Source: an uncultured Eubacteriales bacterium (lineage in GTDB: Bacteria; Bacillota; Clostridia; Oscillospirales; Oscillospiraceae). Taken from it: a stretch of DNA of 9,008 nucleotides. Positions 5,883 through 9,008 of the stretch are shown here, in pieces. The stretch is taken from assembly GCA_900544975.1 (NCBI GenBank), contig UQXI01000061.1, positions 1 through 9,008 on the forward strand, read 5' to 3'. The position numbers and the translations under genes were made by a program. The notes under the pieces are model-generated. The model saw nothing but the letters and a program-made list of their open reading frames with translations. It had not been told where the DNA came from and did no database searches. Each line of letters opens with the position of its first letter. Positions within the stretch are counted from its first letter, which is position 1.

Positions 5883-6695
5883 ATGGAACACACAGACGCG
5901 CTTCGATTTCTAAACCGCGCCCTGCTGGAGGAAATGCCGGAGCTCCGGACCCAAGCCGCGGAGTATTCCCAGGGGACGCCGGCACAGCGAAAGCTGCTTC
6001 GCAGTCTGATGAATCTCCGCCCTCCCATGCCCCTGACTGCGGATTTTTTGACGGTGCAGGATTTGTGGCTGTCTCGGGAGCGGGACAGGCGGGGAATCGT
6101 GGAAGCGGCGCTCCTGCCCGTCATCGCCTCCAATCCCAAGCTGGCACTGTGGCAGGGGGATATCACACGCCTGGGAGCCGACGCCATTGTGAATGCGGCC
6201 AACAGCTCCTTACTGGGCTGCTTCCATCCCTGTCACGGCTGCATTGACAATGCCATCCACTCAGCAGCCGGCCTTCAGCTGCGGGATGCTTGCTATCACC
6301 TTATAAACGCGCAGGGACATCCAGAACCAACCGGAGGGGCCAAGCTCACACCTGGCTACAATCTCCCAGCCAGGTACGTCCTCCACACCGTGGGTCCCAT
6401 CATCCAGGACCATGTGACAGATCGGGACCGGGAAGCACTGGCCTCCTGTTACCGCTCTTGCCTCGAACTGGCGTCCCGCCATGGACTTGCAACCGTCGCG
6501 TTCTGCTGCATCTCCACAGGAGAATTTCACTTTCCAAATCAAGAAGCTGCCGAAATCGCCGTGAAAACCGTCACGGACGTTTTGCCAACGCATACCTCCA
6601 TTCAAAGGGTGATCTTGAATGTTTTCACAGATTTGGACGCACAAATCTACCGGTATCTCCTCGGCCCTGATTCCACAGCTTCTGCAGGCGCTTGA
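5883..6695 (+). CDS. Zinc-containing macrodomain protein-ADP-ribose hydrolase
   Basis: Predicted to remove ADP-ribose from proteins and so reverse the action of the downstream SirTM. The start chosen is ATG 5883 after AGGAGG (5872-5877); the frame is open to a GTG at 5853, which would swallow that site. At 270 residues it matches the length of the SirTM-linked macrodomain family. A helical N-terminal extension (1-80) is followed by the macrodomain (about 85-265): QGDIT (91-95), VNAAN (103-107), then GCFHPCHGCIDNAIH (112-126), where Cys113, His118 and Cys120 fit the zinc ligands of Zn-macro enzymes. Next come a GPxxQ-like turn near 171 and the ISTGEFHFP diphosphate loop (210-218). All key residues of the family appear intact. 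Its last 77 nt overlap the sirtuin gene in another frame. In S. aureus and S. pyogenes such enzymes act with SirTM on a lipoylated GcvH-like protein. No such protein is seen here. Confidence 0.93.
   Translation: MEHTDALRFLNRALLEEMPELRTQAAEYSQGTPAQRKLLRSLMNLRPPMPLTADFLTVQDLWLSRERDRRGIVEAALLPVIASNPKLALWQGDITRLGADAIVNAANSSLLGCFHPCHGCIDNAIHSAAGLQLRDACYHLINAQGHPEPTGGAKLTPGYNLPARYVLHTVGPIIQDHVTDRDREALASCYRSCLELASRHGLATVAFCCISTGEFHFPNQEAAEIAVKTVTDVLPTHTSIQRVILNVFTDLDAQIYRYLLGPDSTASAGA
6608..6614 (+). promoter_or_regulatory. Ribosome binding site of SirTM inside the macrodomain gene
   Basis: GGTGATC can pair with the 5' part of the anti-Shine-Dalgarno sequence of 16S rRNA and lies 4 nt before ATG 6619. 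It supports a start well inside the preceding gene and hence translational coupling. Confidence 0.55.
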
Positions 6696-7488
6696 TCAGT
6701 CGGACGCTGTCGTCATCGGCGCCGGAGCCGGTCTGTCCGCCTCTGCCGGGCTGACATACTCCGGGGAGCGATTCCTGCGGTATTTCAAAGACTTTCAAGA
6801 CCGGTATGGCATCCGGGATATGTACACCGGGGGATTTTATCCTTACGAAACGCAGGAAGAATATTGGGCGTGGTGGAGCCGGCACATCCTTCTCAACCGC
6901 TACCAGTGCGCGCCCAAACCGGTTTATACAGAATTGCTGGAGCTTGTCAGAAATCGAAACTATTTTATCCTCACCACAAATGTGGACCACCAGTTCCAGC
7001 TTGCAGGCTTCAACCCGGACCGGCTGTTTCAGACCCAGGGAGATTACGGCCTTTGGCAGTGTGCTACACCGTGTCACGCCCAAACCTATGCCAACGAACG
7101 TTCCGTACGACAGATGGTTGCAGAGCAAACCAACATGCGGATTCCCACTGCGCTGGTTCCCCACTGCCCTGTCTGCGGCGGGCCCATGACGATGAATCTG
7201 CGCTGCGATGACACCTTTGTACAAGATGACGGATGGGATCAGGCTCATTCCCGCTACGAAACGTTCCTAAGCCAGTACGAAGGGAAACGGATCTTGTATC
7301 TGGAGCTTGGTGTGGGGGACAACACACCCGCCATTATCAAGTATCCCTTCTGGAAGTACACCTTCCAAAATCCAAATGCCCGCTATGTCAGCATCAACCT
7401 GCAAAAGACGCCGGTCCCCCATGTCATTGCAGACCGCACCCTCTGCATTCATGGCGATATTGGAGCGGTCATCGCCCGGCTGGTGTAA
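6619..7488 (+). CDS. SirTM-class sirtuin, protein ADP-ribosyltransferase
   Basis: A Sir2-fold NAD-dependent enzyme of the macrodomain-linked class (SirTM), which transfers ADP-ribose to protein instead of deacylating it. It has 289 residues. The NAD-binding Rossmann motif is IGAGAGLSASAG (33-44). TTNVDHQF (119-126) replaces the usual sirtuin QNxD segment. FQTQGDYGLWQC (137-148) has Gln140 where deacylating sirtuins have the catalytic His, as in known SirTMs. A zinc module is formed by Cys148, Cys152, Cys183 and Cys186 (CPVCGGPM). GVGDNTP (231-237) and VSIN (257-260) are further NAD contacts. ATG 6619 is the only ATG, GTG or TTG before the Rossmann motif, so a 77-nt overlap with the macrodomain gene appears real. 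The pairing of writer and eraser strongly supports the assignment. The target protein is not evident. Confidence 0.93.
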   Translation: MFSQIWTHKSTGISSALIPQLLQALDQSDAVVIGAGAGLSASAGLTYSGERFLRYFKDFQDRYGIRDMYTGGFYPYETQEEYWAWWSRHILLNRYQCAPKPVYTELLELVRNRNYFILTTNVDHQFQLAGFNPDRLFQTQGDYGLWQCATPCHAQTYANERSVRQMVAEQTNMRIPTALVPHCPVCGGPMTMNLRCDDTFVQDDGWDQAHSRYETFLSQYEGKRILYLELGVGDNTPAIIKYPFWKYTFQNPNARYVSINLQKTPVPHVIADRTLCIHGDIGAVIARLV

Positions 7489-7524
7489 TGCAGGCCAATT
7501 CCCTTTCTCCCTCTTCCAAAGGAA

Positions 7525-7566
7525 TTCCCCCATAAGAGCCTGACTTTCCAGTCTCTTATGGGGGAA
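7525..7566. terminator. Strong hairpin between convergent genes
   Basis: A perfect 14-bp stem (7525-7538 with 7553-7566, arm TTCCCCCATAAGAG) has a 14-nt loop that can pair further through CTG/CAG. It lies 36 nt after the SirTM stop and 32 nt after the atpC stop, so it can serve both convergent transcripts. The T runs on either side are short, which makes termination efficiency uncertain. Confidence 0.75.
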
Positions 7567-7598
7567 GTTTGATGCTGCGGCATTTGTGAATTTCAGTT

Positions 7599-8003
7599 CT
7601 ATCGCCCGGAAGCCACGCCCTGGCGGACCAGGGCCCGTTTGAGCCGGGCTTCGGCCAGCTTCAGCTCCACTTGGCTGGCATCCTTGTTGTGCAGAACCTT
7701 CTGCGCTCGCTCGTAGGAAGCTTGGGCTCTGGCGCTGTCAATGTCCTCGGCCCACTCAAAGGTCGTGGCAACCAGCGTCACCAAGTCCTTCTGCACCGAT
7801 AGCATCCCCCCAATGCAGGCGGCATATCGGGTCCCCTGCTCCGTCACCACCGTAGCCCGACCCATGCCCAGGGCCGAAACCAGGTCCAGGTGACCAGCCA
7901 GAATGCCCACGTCCCCGGAAACCGTGCGGACCGTGAGGGAGCAGGCGTCACCGTCAAAGGAGAGACCGTCGGGGGTGACGATCTTTAGATGAAAGGGCGT
8001 CAT
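7599..8003 (-). CDS. atpC: F1Fo ATP synthase epsilon subunit
   Basis: Central-stalk subunit of the F1 sector. It couples rotation of gamma to the membrane ring and can inhibit ATP hydrolysis. From ATG 8003 it has 134 residues, normal for the family. The N-terminal beta-sandwich (1-84) contains LKIVTPDG (6-13) and the conserved GDVGILAGHLDLVSAL (30-45); the usual Pro before the Gly-His pair is Ala here. The C-terminal helical hairpin (86-130) carries SARAQASYERAQ (90-101). The ATG is preferred because AAGGGGTGA (8009-8017) stands 5 nt upstream. A GTG at 8012 that overlaps the atpD stop as GTGA is the alternative and adds three residues. It is the last gene of the atp operon and is translationally coupled to atpD. 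Confidence 0.95.
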   Translation of the reverse strand: MTPFHLKIVTPDGLSFDGDACSLTVRTVSGDVGILAGHLDLVSALGMGRATVVTEQGTRYAACIGGMLSVQKDLVTLVATTFEWAEDIDSARAQASYERAQKVLHNKDASQVELKLAEARLKRALVRQGVASGR

Positions 8004-8008
8004 GGCGC

Positions 8009-9008
8009 TCACCCCTTGCCGGCCTTGGCCACCACATCGTCGATGGTCCCGGCAAAGAGGAAGGCCGATTCGGGCAGGCTGTCGTGCTTGCCTTCGATGA
8101 TCTCCCGGAAACCGCGGATGGTCTCCTTCAGGGGGACATATTTACCGGTCATCCCGGTAAACTCCTCTGCCACAGTAAAGGGCTGGGACAGAAAACGCTG
8201 GACCTTCCGGGCCCGGTTGACCGTGAGCTTATCCTCATCAGACAGCTCATCCATACCCATAATGGCGATGATGTCCTGGAGCTCCTTGTACCGCTGGAGG
8301 ATCCGCTGCACATCCCGGGCCACCTCATAGTGCTCCCGGCCCAGAATTTCCGGATTCAGGATCCGGGAGGTAGAGGCCAGGGGATCCACCGCCGGGTAAA
8401 TGCCCAAAGAGGAAATGCCCCGGTCCAGAACGGTGGTTGCATCCAGGTGGGCAAAGGTGGTGGCGGGAGCCGGATCCGTCAAATCGTCGGCAGGCACATA
8501 GACCGCCTGAACCGAGGTGATGGATCCCTCCTTGGTGGAGGTGATCCGCTCCTGCAGGGCGCCCATTTCTGTCGCCAGCGTAGGCTGATAACCCACGGCA
8601 GACGGCATCCGGCCCAGCAGCGCCGACACCTCAGAGCCGGCCTGGGTAAAGCGGAAAATGTTGTCAATAAACAGCAGCACATCCTGGTGCTTAACGTCCC
8701 GGAAGTACTCGGCCATGGTGAGGCCCGACAGGCCCACCCGCATTCTGGCTCCGGGTGGCTCATTCATCTGGCCATAGACCAGGGCGGTCTTGGCCAGAAC
8801 GCCGGACTGTTTCATTTCATTGTACAGGTCATTGCCCTCCCGGGTGCGCTCGCCCACACCGGTGAAGACAGAAATACCGCCATGCTCTTTGGCGATGTTG
8901 TTGATGAGCTCCATGATGAGCACCGTTTTGCCCACTCCCGCGCCGCCAAAGAGGCCAATCTTGCCGCCCTTGGCATAGGGGCAAATCAGGTCCACCACCT
9001 TGATGCCG
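8009..9008 (-). CDS. atpD: F1Fo ATP synthase beta subunit (partial, N-terminus outside window)
   Basis: Catalytic subunit of the F1 head, which makes ATP from ADP and phosphate. The 332 visible residues start at GIKVVDLICPYAKGGK and the gene continues past the window edge, so about the first 130 residues are missing. In visible numbering the Walker A loop GGAGVGKT is at 21-28, the catalytic GER with Glu53 at 52-54, the Walker B segment LLFIDNIFRF with Asp115 at 111-120, the catalytic loop LGRMPSAVGYQPTLATEMG at 131-149, and the DELSEED motif, here DELSDED, at 253-259. The C-terminus is of normal form. The stop codon lies 5 nt before the atpC ATG. No defect is seen. Confidence 0.98.
   Translation of the reverse strand, partial: GIKVVDLICPYAKGGKIGLFGGAGVGKTVLIMELINNIAKEHGGISVFTGVGERTREGNDLYNEMKQSGVLAKTALVYGQMNEPPGARMRVGLSGLTMAEYFRDVKHQDVLLFIDNIFRFTQAGSEVSALLGRMPSAVGYQPTLATEMGALQERITSTKEGSITSVQAVYVPADDLTDPAPATTFAHLDATTVLDRGISSLGIYPAVDPLASTSRILNPEILGREHYEVARDVQRILQRYKELQDIIAIMGMDELSDEDKLTVNRARKVQRFLSQPFTVAEEFTGMTGKYVPLKETIRGFREIIEGKHDSLPESAFLFAGTIDDVVAKAGKG

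Noticed and set aside
5045..6202. 385-codon open frame on the minus strand
   Set aside because: It is antisense to the MBL-like and macrodomain genes, which have clear families and ribosome binding sites; the translation is low-complexity and Ser/Arg-rich at the start.

Overview
The window looks like chromosomal DNA of a low-to-moderate GC Gram-positive gut anaerobe. Most genes have clear AGGAGG-type ribosome binding sites, and there are TTGACA/TACAAT sigma-A style promoters. A secreted multidomain GH85 glycosidase carries FIVAR-like and Ala/Lys/Glu-rich segments, a style common in gut Clostridia (Oscillospiraceae-like). The taxonomic guess is inference from gene style only.

Layout: 27-3899 (-) encodes a 1290-residue secreted endo-beta-N-acetylglucosaminidase with a long 5' leader that holds a cluster of palindromes. 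At 4170-4217 there is a bidirectional terminator, followed by about 275 bases (4218-4493) with no assignable gene. At 4499-4822 (-) there is an HxlR-family regulator, divergent from a + strand operon at 5051-7488. That operon is a metallo-beta-lactamase-like protein with a reduced metal site, a zinc-containing macrodomain ADP-ribose hydrolase, and a SirTM-class sirtuin. A strong hairpin at 7525-7566 separates the operon from the convergent end of the ATP synthase operon, atpC (7599-8003, -) and the 3' part of atpD (8009-9008, -, running off the window).

The centre of interest is the reversible protein ADP-ribosylation module. In the characterised Staphylococcus and Streptococcus versions, SirTM and its macrodomain partner sit beside a GcvH-like carrier protein and a lipoate ligase, which provide the modification target. 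Here neither is present within the window. The companions are an MBL-like protein and a divergent HxlR regulator with the family's N-terminal cysteine. This suggests a redox- or electrophile-responsive variant whose ADP-ribosylation substrate is unknown, possibly the MBL-like protein itself. The macrodomain and SirTM frames overlap by 77 nt, so writer and eraser are probably translationally coupled.

The GH85 enzyme is probably unrelated to this module in function. It would cut the chitobiose core of host N-glycans outside the cell. Its 3' end is odd: a GC-rich Ala repeat stops abruptly in an AT-rich tail with no recognisable surface anchor.
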